Under the pieces are notes generated by a model. That model did not search any database. It was not told the origin of the DNA and saw only the letters and a program-made list of their open reading frames with translations. Made by a program: the position numbers and the translations under genes. From positions 62,001 to 126,000 of the forward strand of contig NZ_RDOJ01000007.1 of the NCBI RefSeq assembly GCF_003687725.1: a stretch of 64,000 bases of DNA, in the 5' to 3' direction. Each line of letters starts with the position of its first letter. The first letter of the stretch is position 1. Positions 34,064 to 43,964 of this stretch are shown piece by piece. Source of the stretch: Faecalibacter macacae (lineage in GTDB: Bacteria > Bacteroidota > Bacteroidia > Flavobacteriales > Weeksellaceae).

Positions 34064-34987
34064 TTATCTTCTTTTACCAAATTTACCGCCTTTAGACGTA
34101 GTTGGCGCTTTACTTTTACCAATACGAGCTTGCGTTGTACTTTTTGGTTTATTTGTTTTTTTCTTTTGAATTGATTTTCCTTTATCATCCTTAAAGTCTG
34201 GAGAAAAATCTGGTGATTTCTTAGCTGGTGATTTCTTCGGTTTATTGGATGATTTCTTCTCTTCGTGTTTTTCAGAATCAGCGGTTAAACGATTCAATTC
34301 TGCTAATTCTTCTGAAGTTAAATCACGGAATTGACCAACGGGAACATTCAACGTTAAATTCATAATACGAACACGTTCTAGTTTCTTTACTGTATACCCG
34401 AAATATTCACACATACGACGAATCTGACGATTTAATCCTTGAATCAATGTAATCTTAAACACATTTGTGCTTACCTTTTCAATCTTACATTTCTTAGTCA
34501 CTTGGTTTAAAATCGGAACACCTTTCGACATACGCTCACAGAATTCGTCTGTAATCGGCTTATTTACTGTAACCACATATTCTTTCTCATGGTTATTTCC
34601 TGCACGAAGAATCTTATTCACAATATCACCATCACTTGTTAATAAGATCAAACCTTGTGAATCTTTGTCTAAACGACCAATCGGGAAAATACGCTCACCG
34701 AACGATAAGAAATCGACAATATTATCTGGATCCGAAGAATCAGTTGTACACGTAACTCCTACAGGTTTATTCAGCATAATATAAGCCGCGTGCGCTTTGT
34801 CACGAGGTTCAATCTCTACACCTTTCACTGTAACAACATCACCTGGTTTTGCGTGTTGACCTGGCTTTGCAACACGTCCATTAATATGTACTAAACGATT
34901 TTCGATGTATTGATCTGCTTCTCTTCTTGAACAATAACCACTATCACTTATATACTTATTTAATCGTATCATATTCTTCTCGTCCAT
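34064..34987 (-). CDS. rluF: 23S rRNA pseudouridine synthase, RluF type, with a Lys-rich C-terminal tail
   Basis: The protein has 307 residues. An N-terminal S4 domain ([20 protein letters not shown]) is followed by the catalytic segment [18 protein letters not shown] and the RluF-like [19 protein letters not shown] in place of the TxGL seen in RluB favours RluF. The last 75 residues are a Lys/Ser/Pro-rich tail, presumably disordered and RNA-binding. It is monocistronic and divergent from the ArsC-like gene. Confidence 0.9.
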   Translation of the reverse strand: MDEKNMIRLNKYISDSGYCSRREADQYIENRLVHINGRVAKPGQHAKPGDVVTVKGVEIEPRDKAHAAYIMLNKPVGVTCTTDSSDPDNIVDFLSFGERIFPIGRLDKDSQGLILLTSDGDIVNKILRAGNNHEKEYVVTVNKPITDEFCERMSKGVPILNQVTKKCKIEKVSTNVFKITLIQGLNRQIRRMCEYFGYTVKKLERVRIMNLTLNVPVGQFRDLTSEELAELNRLTADSEKHEEKKSSNKPKKSPAKKSPDFSPDFKDDKGKSIQKKKTNKPKSTTQARIGKSKAPTTSKGGKFGKRR

Positions 34988-35086
34988 AGAGCAAAGATAA
35001 ACCTTTCTTTAAACATTAATCAAACCACAAAATGCATTAACAATTCAAGATTAAGTATATTTACATATCAATAAAAAACAAAAGCG

Positions 35087-35437
35087 ATGAAGAAAGTATT
35101 TTTTTTAAAAACGTGTGATACGTGCAAACGCATCTTAAAAGAGAATGACTTTACAGGATTTGATTTGCATGAAATAAAATCGACTGCTATTACTGAAGAA
35201 GAATTGAATGAAATGAAGGAATTGGCAGGAAGTTATGAAGCCTTATTTTCTCGTCGTGCACAGAATTACAAAAAGTTAGGTTTAAAAGATGTTGAATTAT
35301 CTGAAGATGACATCAAAAACTACATCTTAACGGATTATACATTTTTAAAACGACCAGTTGTCGTTGATGGAGAAACTATTTTTATTGGAAACGAAAAGAA
35401 AAATCTTGAAGCATTATCTGCTTATCTATTAAAATAA
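35087..35437 (+). CDS. ArsC/Spx-family thioredoxin-fold protein
   Basis: The 116-residue protein begins KKVFFLKTCDTCKRIL with a CxxC motif at the active-site loop. It ends with FLKRPVVVDGETIFIGN, the ArsC-like core. Spx-type regulators share CxxC but need RNA polymerase contacts that I cannot judge here; arsenate-reductase-like annotation is the family default, not a proven function. It ends one base before the start of the dipeptidyl-peptidase gene, suggesting co-transcription. Confidence 0.82.
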   Translation: MKKVFFLKTCDTCKRILKENDFTGFDLHEIKSTAITEEELNEMKELAGSYEALFSRRAQNYKKLGLKDVELSEDDIKNYILTDYTFLKRPVVVDGETIFIGNEKKNLEALSAYLLK

Positions 35438-35438
35438 C

Positions 35439-37571
35439 ATGAAAACAAAATTATTATACGCTACGCTTTTGTTGAGTACTTTATCGGTTGCTCAGCAAAA
35501 AGAGTTAACAATGAAAGATGCTGTTCTTGGTTTAGGAACTAATCTTAGAGTTGAAAATTTAAGTCAAGTTCAATGGCTTCCCAACGAAGATGCTTTTACA
35601 CAAAATGTAAAAACGAAATATGGCGAAGCTTTAATCAAGAAATCAGTTGCTACAAATAAAGTCGATACGATTTTCCGTTCGAATCAATTTGAAGGAAACC
35701 GAATTCCATCTTTAAACTGGATTACTAATCAAAAAGCTTTTTTTAATCAAAAAGGAACTTATAAAACAGTTGCAACAAATGGACAAATTAACAATTGGGT
35801 TAATGTACCATCTAATGCGCAAGATGTAGAATTTGATGCTGCAAATAGCCAAGTTGGTTACACGATTGATAATAATTTATACTTTGTAGATACAACGGGA
35901 ACAACGCACCAAATTACAAAAGATGGTTCGTATAATATTGTAAATGGAAAATCTGTTCACCAAAATGAGTTCGGAATCCATAAAGGAATTTTCATCTCTC
36001 CGAAAGGAAATGCTGTTGCATTTTACAGAATGGATCAGAATGTTGTAACAGAATATCCAATTATCGATTGGTCGGTTCAGCCTGCGGTAAACAAAAACAT
36101 CAAATATCCATTTGCAGGAACAAAAATTCATACAGTTACTTTAGGCGTTTATAATCCTAAAACTAAACAAACTGTTTTCTTACAAACGGAATCTGACAAG
36201 GAACAATATTTAACTTCGGTAACATGGTCTCCAGATGAAAAACACATTTACATTGGTGTTTTAAGTCGTAATCAAAAACACTTGAAATTAAATCAATACG
36301 ATGCCGTTTCTGGGAAATTTGTTAAAACATTATTTGAAGAAAAAGACGAAAAATACGTAGAACCTCAACACGAATTATATTTCGTTCCAGGTAAAAATAA
36401 CGAATTCATTTGGTGGTCGCAACGCGATGGATTTATGCACTTGTACCGTTTTGACACAAATGGAAAATTAATCAACCAAATCACAAAAGGAAATTGGATT
36501 GTAACAGATATTGTTGGTCAGAACGCGAAAGCAAAAGAGCTATTAGTTGTTACAACAAAAGATTCGCCAAAAGAACGTCATTTATATGCAGTAAATTGGG
36601 AGAATGGAAAATTACGTAAATTAACAAAAGAAGCAGGAACACACACGCCTTCTGTTTCTACTTCTGGAATTTATGCAATTGACAACTGGAGCAATGATAC
36701 AACACCACGTAAAGTAGATGTGATTGATACAAAATCAAGTAAAATCACGAATTTATTAACTGCTAAAAACCCGTTAGAAGGTTATAAAACTGCAAAAGTT
36801 GAAAATGTAACATTGAAAGCTGATGACGGAACAGATTTATACGGAAAGTTAATCTATCCAAATAACTTTGATCCATCTAAAAAATACCCTGTAATCGTTT
36901 ATTTATACAATGGTCCACACGCCCAATTAATCAACGATAGATTCCCAGCATCTGGAAATTTATGGTATGATATTTTGGCTGAAAAAGGTTATGTTGTCTT
37001 TACAATGGACGGACGTGGCTCGGCTAATAGAGGTTTAAAATTCGAACAAGCAATTCACGCGAAAGCGGGAACAACAGAAATGAATGACCAAATGAAAGGT
37101 GTTGATTATTTAAAATCTTTATCTTTTGTTGATTCGGAAAGAATGGGAATTCACGGTTGGTCTTACGGAGGATTTATGACAACTTCTTTTATGCTTCGTA
37201 AACCTGATGTATTTAAAGTAGGTGTTGCTGGTGGTCCGGTAATCGATTGGAAACAATACGAAATTATGTACACAGAACGTTACATGGAATCGCCACAAGA
37301 TAATCCAAAAGGTTACGAGGATAACAACTTGTTAACGAAAACTGGAAACTTACAAGGTAAATTATTAGTGATTCATGGTTCATTAGATCCGGTTGTTGTT
37401 TGGCAACATTCGATGGATTTATTAAGAGAATCTGTGAAAACTGAAAAGCAAATTGATTACTATGTTTACCCTAATCACGAGCATAATGTTCGTGGTGTAG
37501 AACGTGTGCATTTGATGCAAAAAATTACAGATTACTTTGATTTATATCTTAAACCAGAGCAAACAAAATAG
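35439..37571 (+). CDS. Secreted S9B dipeptidyl/prolyl-tripeptidyl peptidase
   Basis: The 710-residue protein has a signal peptide ending near SVAQQ. An N-terminal eight-blade propeller (DPPIV_N type) is followed by a hydrolase domain with GWSYGGF (S575), HGSLD (D650) and HEHNVRG (H682). The double-Glu motif that binds the substrate amino terminus in DPP IV is not obvious. At the matching place the sequence is VHQNEFGI, which resembles prolyl tripeptidyl peptidases. The choice between DPP IV and PtpA-like specificity is therefore open. Confidence 0.88.
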   Translation: MKTKLLYATLLLSTLSVAQQKELTMKDAVLGLGTNLRVENLSQVQWLPNEDAFTQNVKTKYGEALIKKSVATNKVDTIFRSNQFEGNRIPSLNWITNQKAFFNQKGTYKTVATNGQINNWVNVPSNAQDVEFDAANSQVGYTIDNNLYFVDTTGTTHQITKDGSYNIVNGKSVHQNEFGIHKGIFISPKGNAVAFYRMDQNVVTEYPIIDWSVQPAVNKNIKYPFAGTKIHTVTLGVYNPKTKQTVFLQTESDKEQYLTSVTWSPDEKHIYIGVLSRNQKHLKLNQYDAVSGKFVKTLFEEKDEKYVEPQHELYFVPGKNNEFIWWSQRDGFMHLYRFDTNGKLINQITKGNWIVTDIVGQNAKAKELLVVTTKDSPKERHLYAVNWENGKLRKLTKEAGTHTPSVSTSGIYAIDNWSNDTTPRKVDVIDTKSSKITNLLTAKNPLEGYKTAKVENVTLKADDGTDLYGKLIYPNNFDPSKKYPVIVYLYNGPHAQLINDRFPASGNLWYDILAEKGYVVFTMDGRGSANRGLKFEQAIHAKAGTTEMNDQMKGVDYLKSLSFVDSERMGIHGWSYGGFMTTSFMLRKPDVFKVGVAGGPVIDWKQYEIMYTERYMESPQDNPKGYEDNNLLTKTGNLQGKLLVIHGSLDPVVVWQHSMDLLRESVKTEKQIDYYVYPNHEHNVRGVERVHLMQKITDYFDLYLKPEQTK

Positions 37572-37576
37572 AATTA

Positions 37577-37606
37577 AAAAAGCCTCGCGATGCGAGGCTT
37601 TTTTAT
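37577..37606 (+). terminator. Terminator of the S9B peptidase gene
   Basis: AAAAAGCCTCGC / GCGAGGCTTTTT with a minimal loop and T-run, six bases after the stop codon. Confidence 0.82.
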
Positions 37607-37657
37607 TGTTTTAAATTTAGTTGAAGCTAAAATAAATTTAGCTTTATAATCTAATTG

Positions 37658-37685
37658 GATTCTACGATAAGCTCAGAATGACATC
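37658..37685. repeat. REP-like degenerate element
   Basis: The segment contains TTCTACGATAAGCTCAGAAT followed by GACATC. It closely resembles the dispersed element of Bacteroidota and other bacteria that reads GTCATTCTGAGC...GTCGAAGAA on the other strand. Only one copy is in the window, so repetition cannot be shown here. Confidence 0.4.
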
Positions 37686-37706
37686 AACTTAGAACCTAGA
37701 ACAAAT

Positions 37707-39914
37707 CTACTTTTTCTTAAACTCTAATTCGTATTCACCTTGTTTTAGGATAAATGATTTTAAATCTTCAGCATATTCAAACTCGATACCTGCTTCTTCA
37801 AAACCAAAAGTTCTACCACCTGCATGCATAATTGGAAAAGCTGGTTGATTTGTAGCTTGAGCTACTAAATGATTGTTCTCGACTTTAACTTCGATATCCA
37901 TACCAACTTGTGAATTTGTAAATGTTCCAACAAATTCATTCACATTAATCCTTGATTGAGCCAAATCTTCTGCTCCGCCAACTGTAAATGAATTATTAGA
38001 TAAATCCGCATCTGGATATGCACCCGTAGGATCTAACTTTATTGTAGAAATTTCTTTATTGGTTGGAACATGAAAAGTCCATTCTGCATTCTTTTTCCAA
38101 ACCTCAACAGGTAATTTAACTTCTTGTTTTGTTCCATCTATAAACGTTAACTGAACCGTAGTCGGCATTGGCAATTGACCAATATTTTCAACCGTTATGT
38201 TTACTCCTTTCGTAAAATCTCCTTCTTTGTATTTTGCACCTTTTACACCTTGATCAATTTTCCATTTATTCATAAACCAACCTCTCCAAAACCAAGATAA
38301 TTCTTCGCCCGTTACATTTTCCATTGTACGGAAAAAATCTTCTGGTGTTGGATGCTTATATGCCCAATAATCAATATATGTTCTTAACGCTTTATCAAAA
38401 CGTTCTTCGCCTATAATCTGTTCACGTAATAAAGTCATTCCAGCACCAGGTTTGTAATATAATAATAAACCTATATTTCGCTCTCGCATATTATCTGGTT
38501 GACTTGTTATCGGCTCTAATTTATCACTATTAAACACTGATGCCATTCGTTGTAACGATTGCTTCTCGTAGTATTCTCCATTGTTGAAATTCTTAGTCGA
38601 AATATCGTTGATAAATGTGTTGAAACCTTCGTCCATCCAACCATGTACACGTTCGTTAGAACCAACAATCATTGGAAACCAAATATGTCCAAATTCGTGA
38701 TCCGTTACTCCCCAAAGTCCTTCTCCTTTCGAATCCATATGACAGAAAACGATTCCTGGATATTCCATTCCTCCTTCATTCCCGGCTACGTTAATTGCTG
38801 TCGGATATGGATATTCAGACCATTGTTTAGAATAATGTTCGATGGATGCTTTTGTATATTCTGTAGATCTTGACCAAGCATGTTGTCCATCACTTTCTAC
38901 AGGATAAGCTGATATAGCTAACGATTTTTCACCAGAAGGTAAATTAATTTTTGCCGCATCTATGATAAATGATGATGATGATGCCCAAGCAAAATCTCTT
39001 GTATTTTTAATTTTAAATTTCCAGGTTTTAGTTTTCGAAGAAGTTCTCTCGTCTTGATTCACTTCTTCTGCCGAACGAATCATAACTGTTGCATCGCTTG
39101 CTTTCGCTTTTTCCCAACGTTTTAACTGTTCAGAAGAATAAACATCTTTCGGATTTAATAATTCACCCGAACCTACTACATAATGATTTGCGGGCGCAGT
39201 AATTGTCGCCGTAACATCTCCATATTCTAAATAAAACTCCCCTGGACCTAAATAAGGTAATGTATTCCATCCATGAATGTCATCATAAACTGCCATGCGC
39301 GGAAACCATTGAGCAATTGTAAAAATCTTTCCATTTTTCGTATCTACCACTCCTGTACGATCTGCACCTTCATTAGGAACTGTATAAGAATATTCTACCT
39401 TTATTTTCGTCTTTCCTCCTTTTGCTTTTAACGCTTTAGCTAAATCAATCTGCATACGCGTATCAATCACTGTATATTTTACAGGTTTCCCATCTACTGT
39501 AACCGACTTAATTTTATAACCTCCATCAAAAGCTGAACCTGCCTCTCCATAACGACTTCCTGAAGCTGAAATTAATGATGCACCTCTTGAATCTTTAGCG
39601 AATAAATTCTGATCTAACTGCAACCATAAAAATTCTAACGAATCGTAACTGTTATTGGTATAAGTAATCTCTGAACTACCAACCAATTCATTTGTTTGAT
39701 CATTTAAAGCGATTGTTAAATTATAATCTGCTCTATTTTGCCAATAGTTATGACCTGGTTTTCCACTTGCTGAACGATAATCTGTACCATTATTTTGATA
39801 AAAAAAGGGCTTAAATGCCTCGTGATAATCGTATTTTGGAGCATCTTGAGCAGAAACATTCAGAGTTAATAACCCGAAACCTAAATAAAGTATTCTAGAA
39901 AGTATTTTATTCAT
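37707..39914 (-). CDS. Secreted M1-family metallopeptidase
   Basis: The 735-residue protein has a signal peptide ending near NVSAQ (residue 23). The gluzincin zinc site is HEFGH at 406-410 with the third ligand E429 ([10 protein letters not shown]). The substrate motif reads GGMEY at 381-385 instead of the classical GAMEN, as in the TonB-family M1 group of Bacteroidota. About 200 C-terminal residues form beta-rich domains. It is probably a periplasmic or outer-membrane aminopeptidase. The gene is monocistronic. Confidence 0.9.
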   Translation of the reverse strand: MNKILSRILYLGFGLLTLNVSAQDAPKYDYHEAFKPFFYQNNGTDYRSASGKPGHNYWQNRADYNLTIALNDQTNELVGSSEITYTNNSYDSLEFLWLQLDQNLFAKDSRGASLISASGSRYGEAGSAFDGGYKIKSVTVDGKPVKYTVIDTRMQIDLAKALKAKGGKTKIKVEYSYTVPNEGADRTGVVDTKNGKIFTIAQWFPRMAVYDDIHGWNTLPYLGPGEFYLEYGDVTATITAPANHYVVGSGELLNPKDVYSSEQLKRWEKAKASDATVMIRSAEEVNQDERTSSKTKTWKFKIKNTRDFAWASSSSFIIDAAKINLPSGEKSLAISAYPVESDGQHAWSRSTEYTKASIEHYSKQWSEYPYPTAINVAGNEGGMEYPGIVFCHMDSKGEGLWGVTDHEFGHIWFPMIVGSNERVHGWMDEGFNTFINDISTKNFNNGEYYEKQSLQRMASVFNSDKLEPITSQPDNMRERNIGLLLYYKPGAGMTLLREQIIGEERFDKALRTYIDYWAYKHPTPEDFFRTMENVTGEELSWFWRGWFMNKWKIDQGVKGAKYKEGDFTKGVNITVENIGQLPMPTTVQLTFIDGTKQEVKLPVEVWKKNAEWTFHVPTNKEISTIKLDPTGAYPDADLSNNSFTVGGAEDLAQSRINVNEFVGTFTNSQVGMDIEVKVENNHLVAQATNQPAFPIMHAGGRTFGFEEAGIEFEYAEDLKSFILKQGEYELEFKKK

Positions 39915-39941
39915 TTGTGTATTTTATAAATAGGAATGAAA

Positions 39942-39976
39942 ATAAAAATACCTATTATTTTTTAATAAGAGGTATT
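39942..39976 (-). terminator. Terminator of the DUF6051 gene
   Basis: On the minus strand AATACCTCTTATTA pairs imperfectly with TAATAGGTATT and is followed by TTTATTTTC. Confidence 0.55.
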
Positions 39977-40001
39977 GAGATTCTATTTATTACACAATTT
40001 T

Positions 40002-41234
40002 TTAGGAATTGTAAAAATCGCTTGCTGATTTTGTGAACTGTTTAAAAGATTCAGTCACTTCGTCTTGTATTTTATTTGTTAATGGAAATGGAACCATGTG
40101 CGAATAATCAAATGGGAAATCTTGAATTTCGACATCAATTTTGATGTTTCTATAACCACCTTGTAACGTGTTTAATGCTTCCATTGGCGGAGCCACTTCG
40201 TCTTTCTCTAAAACATAAGCTTTGATTTGACCTTGTAACTCTTTGATACGAACTTCACGTTCTTTTTGAAAGTAATTGTAACGTAACATCATCTTAAACC
40301 AACTTTCCTGAGAATGTAACTGTTGATTTTGAAAATGCCCTAAACGATGATCTGATTTAAAATCTGAACTTAATAATTCAGCAAAAACCGTCTGCATTTT
40401 AATCGCTGCTCTTGCATCCATTATGTATTTTGAAATTGGAAACATACGATCAATCGTCATACCGCCGCAAAAACAGAATAATTTCGAATCCTTAAAAATT
40501 CCCTCTGGATCAGCCATTTTAAGAATCATGGATAAAAATGACCCAATAGAATAACCGAATAAATCAAAAGATGAATCTGGTGAGATACTTTGAATATTGT
40601 TTTGACGAATATTATTAACAACCGAAATCACATCAGAGTATGTTTGGAAACCTGACCAGAAGATACGTTGCGGATGCGCTTCTAAACGCGAACTAATTGC
40701 TGCATTTACAAACGAACAATCTGAATTATCTTTAAAATGTTTCTTTCTAAAATTAGACACTTCAACCATCGCACGACGATCAGACCAAATTTCTTCAGCA
40801 CGATTCATGTGAAAAGCGATTGGAAATAAAACCACAGCTTTATTTGTTTGCTGAGCCAATTCGTAAGCCCAAGGAAGATATTTATCCCATCGTTTTTCAT
40901 TTAAACCATGGAAGAAAATAATTGCACCTTCAGCTTTTTCAATATCTGCACGTTTTAAGATATAATAATCAAATTTTTTATTGCATTCGATATCAAAATC
41001 CTTTAAATCTACAGAAGGAATTCCATATACAACTTGTGACTTATCTTCAGCGTCTACAGAAAAATTTATATCATGTTTATCGCAAGTATATTTTGGTGAT
41101 CCATGCAGCAAATCTGCCTTACGAGAATCAAAATAAATTGTTTCTATCGACAAATTTAAACCATCAATTATTTTAAAAGAACCTTCTTTTTCAAAATTCT
41201 CTTTCAAAACATCATATAATTCATTGTAATTCAT
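40002..41234 (-). CDS. Alpha/beta-hydrolase-like protein (DUF6051 family)
   Basis: The 410-residue cytosolic protein has no signal peptide. The hydrolase fold is indicated by IIFFHGLNE (oxyanion strand, about 103-111) and the nucleophile elbow GYSIGS near residue 228. A candidate acid lies in KDEVAPP and His in YSHMVPF near the C-terminus. This matches the Bacteroidota DUF6051 proteins, whose substrate is unknown. It sits downstream of the DUF4254 gene but has its own terminators on both sides. Confidence 0.75.
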   Translation of the reverse strand: MNYNELYDVLKENFEKEGSFKIIDGLNLSIETIYFDSRKADLLHGSPKYTCDKHDINFSVDAEDKSQVVYGIPSVDLKDFDIECNKKFDYYILKRADIEKAEGAIIFFHGLNEKRWDKYLPWAYELAQQTNKAVVLFPIAFHMNRAEEIWSDRRAMVEVSNFRKKHFKDNSDCSFVNAAISSRLEAHPQRIFWSGFQTYSDVISVVNNIRQNNIQSISPDSSFDLFGYSIGSFLSMILKMADPEGIFKDSKLFCFCGGMTIDRMFPISKYIMDARAAIKMQTVFAELLSSDFKSDHRLGHFQNQQLHSQESWFKMMLRYNYFQKEREVRIKELQGQIKAYVLEKDEVAPPMEALNTLQGGYRNIKIDVEIQDFPFDYSHMVPFPLTNKIQDEVTESFKQFTKSASDFYNS

Positions 41235-41333
41235 AAGAATAAATTTTTAAAAAGTAGATTTATTTCGATAGACATCATATTATTTAGCATTGACAAAATT
41301 AATAATTATTATGCAAGCCTAATATTTTTACAT

Positions 41334-41367
41334 AAAAAAAGCTTAACGTAGAGTTAAGCTTTTTTTA
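41334..41367 (-). terminator. Terminator of the DUF4254 gene
   Basis: AAAGCTTAAC / GTTAAGCTTT with short loop and T-runs; 17 bases after the DUF4254 stop. Confidence 0.75.
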
Positions 41368-41383
41368 TCAAGAAATTAATCTT

Positions 41384-41995
41384 TTATTTTTTGTTTGCGT
41401 ATAACACAGGGTTTAAGGACTCGTCGTTGTACATTTTCATTTGTTTGTACACACGCATATATTTATTTCCTGCTACGTAATCTGCTAATAATTCTTCAAT
41501 ACCAGTAGATAAATCAATGTGTTGTTGTTTTAAAACATCTAATTTAGCTTGACATGCAGCAATGTGATCTGGAGTAGCATCTGTACGATCTACCTCTTGT
41601 TGCATGTGGTACACTTTTAAAGATAAGATAGAGAAACGGTCTACTGCCCAAGCAGGAGACTCTGTATTAATTTTCGCATCTTCTTTAACTTCTACGTTAC
41701 CGTATTGTTGCAAGAACCAACTATCTACATATTCCACCATATCTGTACGCTCTTGGTTAGATTTATCAATCCAGCGTTTTAATGATAAAGCTTCAACAGG
41801 ATCAATTTGCGGATCACGGATGATATCTTCTAAATGCCATTGAACTGTATCAATCCAGTTCTTTTTGTATAATAAATGTTCGATTAAATTAGATTCGTCG
41901 TATGGATTTTCTATTTGGCGATTTATGTCGTCGTATTTATGATAATCGTTGATTGATTCGTTAAAAATCTCCCAAGCTCTTTCTGTAAACTTCAT
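41384..41995 (-). CDS. DUF4254 protein
   Basis: This 203-residue all-helical soluble protein has the family features (NLIEHLLYKKNWIDTVQWHLEDIIRDP, RWIDKSNQERTDMVE, DRFSILSLKVYHM). DUF4254 is conserved in Bacteroidota near LPS-type glycosyltransferases and the tatA-EnvC locus; its function is not known. Here it follows tatA, with a terminator-like hairpin between them. Confidence 0.85.
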   Translation of the reverse strand: MKFTERAWEIFNESINDYHKYDDINRQIENPYDESNLIEHLLYKKNWIDTVQWHLEDIIRDPQIDPVEALSLKRWIDKSNQERTDMVEYVDSWFLQQYGNVEVKEDAKINTESPAWAVDRFSILSLKVYHMQQEVDRTDATPDHIAACQAKLDVLKQQHIDLSTGIEELLADYVAGNKYMRVYKQMKMYNDESLNPVLYANKK

Positions 41996-42011
41996 TGTAA
42001 TATGTTATTTG

Positions 42012-42068
42012 TCTTATAAAAATAAAAGCATTGTAATCAGAATTTAATTTCACAACTACAATGCTTTA
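42012..42068 (-). terminator. Terminator after tatA
   Basis: A perfect 11-base stem (AAAGCATTGTA / TACAATGCTTT) with a 21-base loop, followed on the minus strand by TATTTTTAT. Confidence 0.55.
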
Positions 42069-42088
42069 TATATAATTAAAATTATATT

Positions 42089-42259
42089 TTAATTTTCTTT
42101 TTTAGGCTCGTTGTCCTTTTCTTCATTTTTTGTAGCGTCCTTGAATTCTTTGATTCCAGAACCTAATCCTCTCATTAATTCAGGAATTTTTTTACCCCCA
42201 AATAACAATAAAATTGCGATAATGATAAGAATCCATTCTTTACCCCCTAACATTCCCAT
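42089..42259 (-). CDS. tatA: Twin-arginine translocase subunit TatA/TatE
   Basis: The 56-residue protein begins [14 protein letters not shown]; an ATG two codons later is also possible. A single membrane helix is followed by the hinge [20 protein letters not shown], the family signature, and an amphipathic helix and acidic-basic tail rich in Lys/Glu. It forms the pore of the Tat export system. tatC is not in the window. It lies 37 bases after the EnvC-like gene on the same strand. Confidence 0.92.
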   Translation of the reverse strand: MGMLGGKEWILIIIAILLLFGGKKIPELMRGLGSGIKEFKDATKNEEKDNEPKKEN

Positions 42260-42296
42260 ATTGAATTGATTTTAATGCAAATATACTTATTATTTG

Positions 42297-43964
42297 TTAC
42301 ATTCCTGCTATCCAAAGAGCAGGATTTTGTTTTGTTGTTCCGCTCCAAACTTGGAAATTCATAATCGTTTCTCCTGTTGGTGCAGTATCAATTAATCCGA
42401 TTAATTGACCACGTCCTACACGATCTCCTTTACTTACATTAACTGTAGATAAATTTGTATAAACCGTGTAATATGTACCGTGACTTACTAAAACAGATTT
42501 ATTACCACCTTGAATTGGCATTACGAAAGAAACTGTTCCTTCGAAAACGGCTCTAGCGCTAGATCCTTTACCTGTTGAAATATCTACACCACTGTTCTGG
42601 ATATCGATATTCTTAAGGATTGGATGCGAATTCGTACCAAAATGACTTACAACTTTTCCTTTTGCAACCGGCCAAGGTAAACGACCTTTATTCGCTAAGA
42701 AATCTCCTGATAAACCACCAACTTCTGGTGTATCATTAAAGCTTTCTGCAGGTTTTGGTTCATCTTTTACTACAACTTTCTCCTTTTCCGGAACTTTCGT
42801 TACAACTTTTGCTGCTGCCTCTGCTTTTGCTTTCGCTTCAGCTTCGGCACGAGCTGCTGCAATCTTACGTTGATCTTCTTCTTTCTGTGCTCTAAGTCTT
42901 GCTTCTTCTTCAGCTTTACGCTGTGCAATTATACGCTGACGTTCAGCTTCTGCTTCACGCTCTAACTGCTCAAATTTTGCAACCTCAGTTTTCGCTGTTG
43001 AAGCAAAACTACCTTTCGGATAAGATTTTAAATACGATTGGTAAGAGGCTTTAGAGTGAGTACTACGAGCTACATTCCATGCTTTTGCATCTGCTTCAAT
43101 CGCTGCAATATTTCTACGCGCTGATGTAGCGTAATCTCCTTTTGGATTTTCTTTTAAATACTCGTTATATGCAGGTATTGTATTCGCATTACGCGCTACA
43201 TCCCATGCTTTTTTATCTTTTTCGGCTCTAATTTTTGCTTGACGAATTTCTTCCTCGATAATCGCTTTAATTTGACCATCAATCTGACGTTGTTGGTTTT
43301 GTTTTGCGTTGATATCGGCAGCAATTACACCTTCATTTTTCTTAAATTCGGCAACAGCTTTCTCTTTTTCAAGTCTTTCTTTTTCTAATGACTGACTGAA
43401 TAATTGTTGTTGAGTTAAGACTTTTTCCTTGTCTTGTTTTGCTTTCTCTTTCGCTGCTTGTTTCGATTTAATATCAGTTGTTTTACCAATAATTTCTTCA
43501 GCTTGAGCTAATTGATAATCAGCATATTTTTCTAGATATTCAACACGACGATAAGCTTCACTAAAACTTTTAGAAGATAAAATAAAAAGTAATTTGTTGT
43601 CTACCGAACGATTTTGATAGGCACGTACAAGTACTTTTTTATAATCATCTTTTAAAACCTGAAGTTCACGAGAAAGTTTATTGATTTCTAACTGAGTCAA
43701 ATAGATTTCATCTTCGATAAAGCGTTTTTCTTTACCTAAGTTGTTGACTAATTTGGTCTGAGTATCGATTTTTTTAGAAAGATTTTGCACGTATTCTACA
43801 TTAAGTCGAGAATTTTCTTGATTTTTCTTCAAGGCCTGACCTAACTGTAAAATTTCTTTTTTTAACTGTGCATTTTGTTTTTGCAAATTCTCCTTATTAT
43901 AGGGTACCTGAGCATTTGCCCATATACTCAAGGAGCATAATATTGCGGTTAAAACAATTCTCAT
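42297..43964 (-). CDS. EnvC-like amidase activator: coiled coil plus catalytically dead LytM/M23 domain
   Basis: The 555-residue protein has a signal peptide ending near WANAQ (19), a coiled coil (about 22-250), two tandem 38-residue repeats (253-290 and 295-332, pattern AW-VAR...Y-YLK--PKG), a second Ala/Glu/Lys-rich coil (about 333-388) and a C-terminal LytM domain (430-555). The zinc ligands are lost: HxxxD reads N457...D461, YxHL reads YTNL (N504), and the HxH pair reads IMN. This is the EnvC type, which activates cell-wall amidases during division. The repeats are an unusual insertion. It overlaps the DUF4292 gene by one base (TAATG). Confidence 0.9.
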   Translation of the reverse strand: MRIVLTAILCSLSIWANAQVPYNKENLQKQNAQLKKEILQLGQALKKNQENSRLNVEYVQNLSKKIDTQTKLVNNLGKEKRFIEDEIYLTQLEINKLSRELQVLKDDYKKVLVRAYQNRSVDNKLLFILSSKSFSEAYRRVEYLEKYADYQLAQAEEIIGKTTDIKSKQAAKEKAKQDKEKVLTQQQLFSQSLEKERLEKEKAVAEFKKNEGVIAADINAKQNQQRQIDGQIKAIIEEEIRQAKIRAEKDKKAWDVARNANTIPAYNEYLKENPKGDYATSARRNIAAIEADAKAWNVARSTHSKASYQSYLKSYPKGSFASTAKTEVAKFEQLEREAEAERQRIIAQRKAEEEARLRAQKEEDQRKIAAARAEAEAKAKAEAAAKVVTKVPEKEKVVVKDEPKPAESFNDTPEVGGLSGDFLANKGRLPWPVAKGKVVSHFGTNSHPILKNIDIQNSGVDISTGKGSSARAVFEGTVSFVMPIQGGNKSVLVSHGTYYTVYTNLSTVNVSKGDRVGRGQLIGLIDTAPTGETIMNFQVWSGTTKQNPALWIAGM

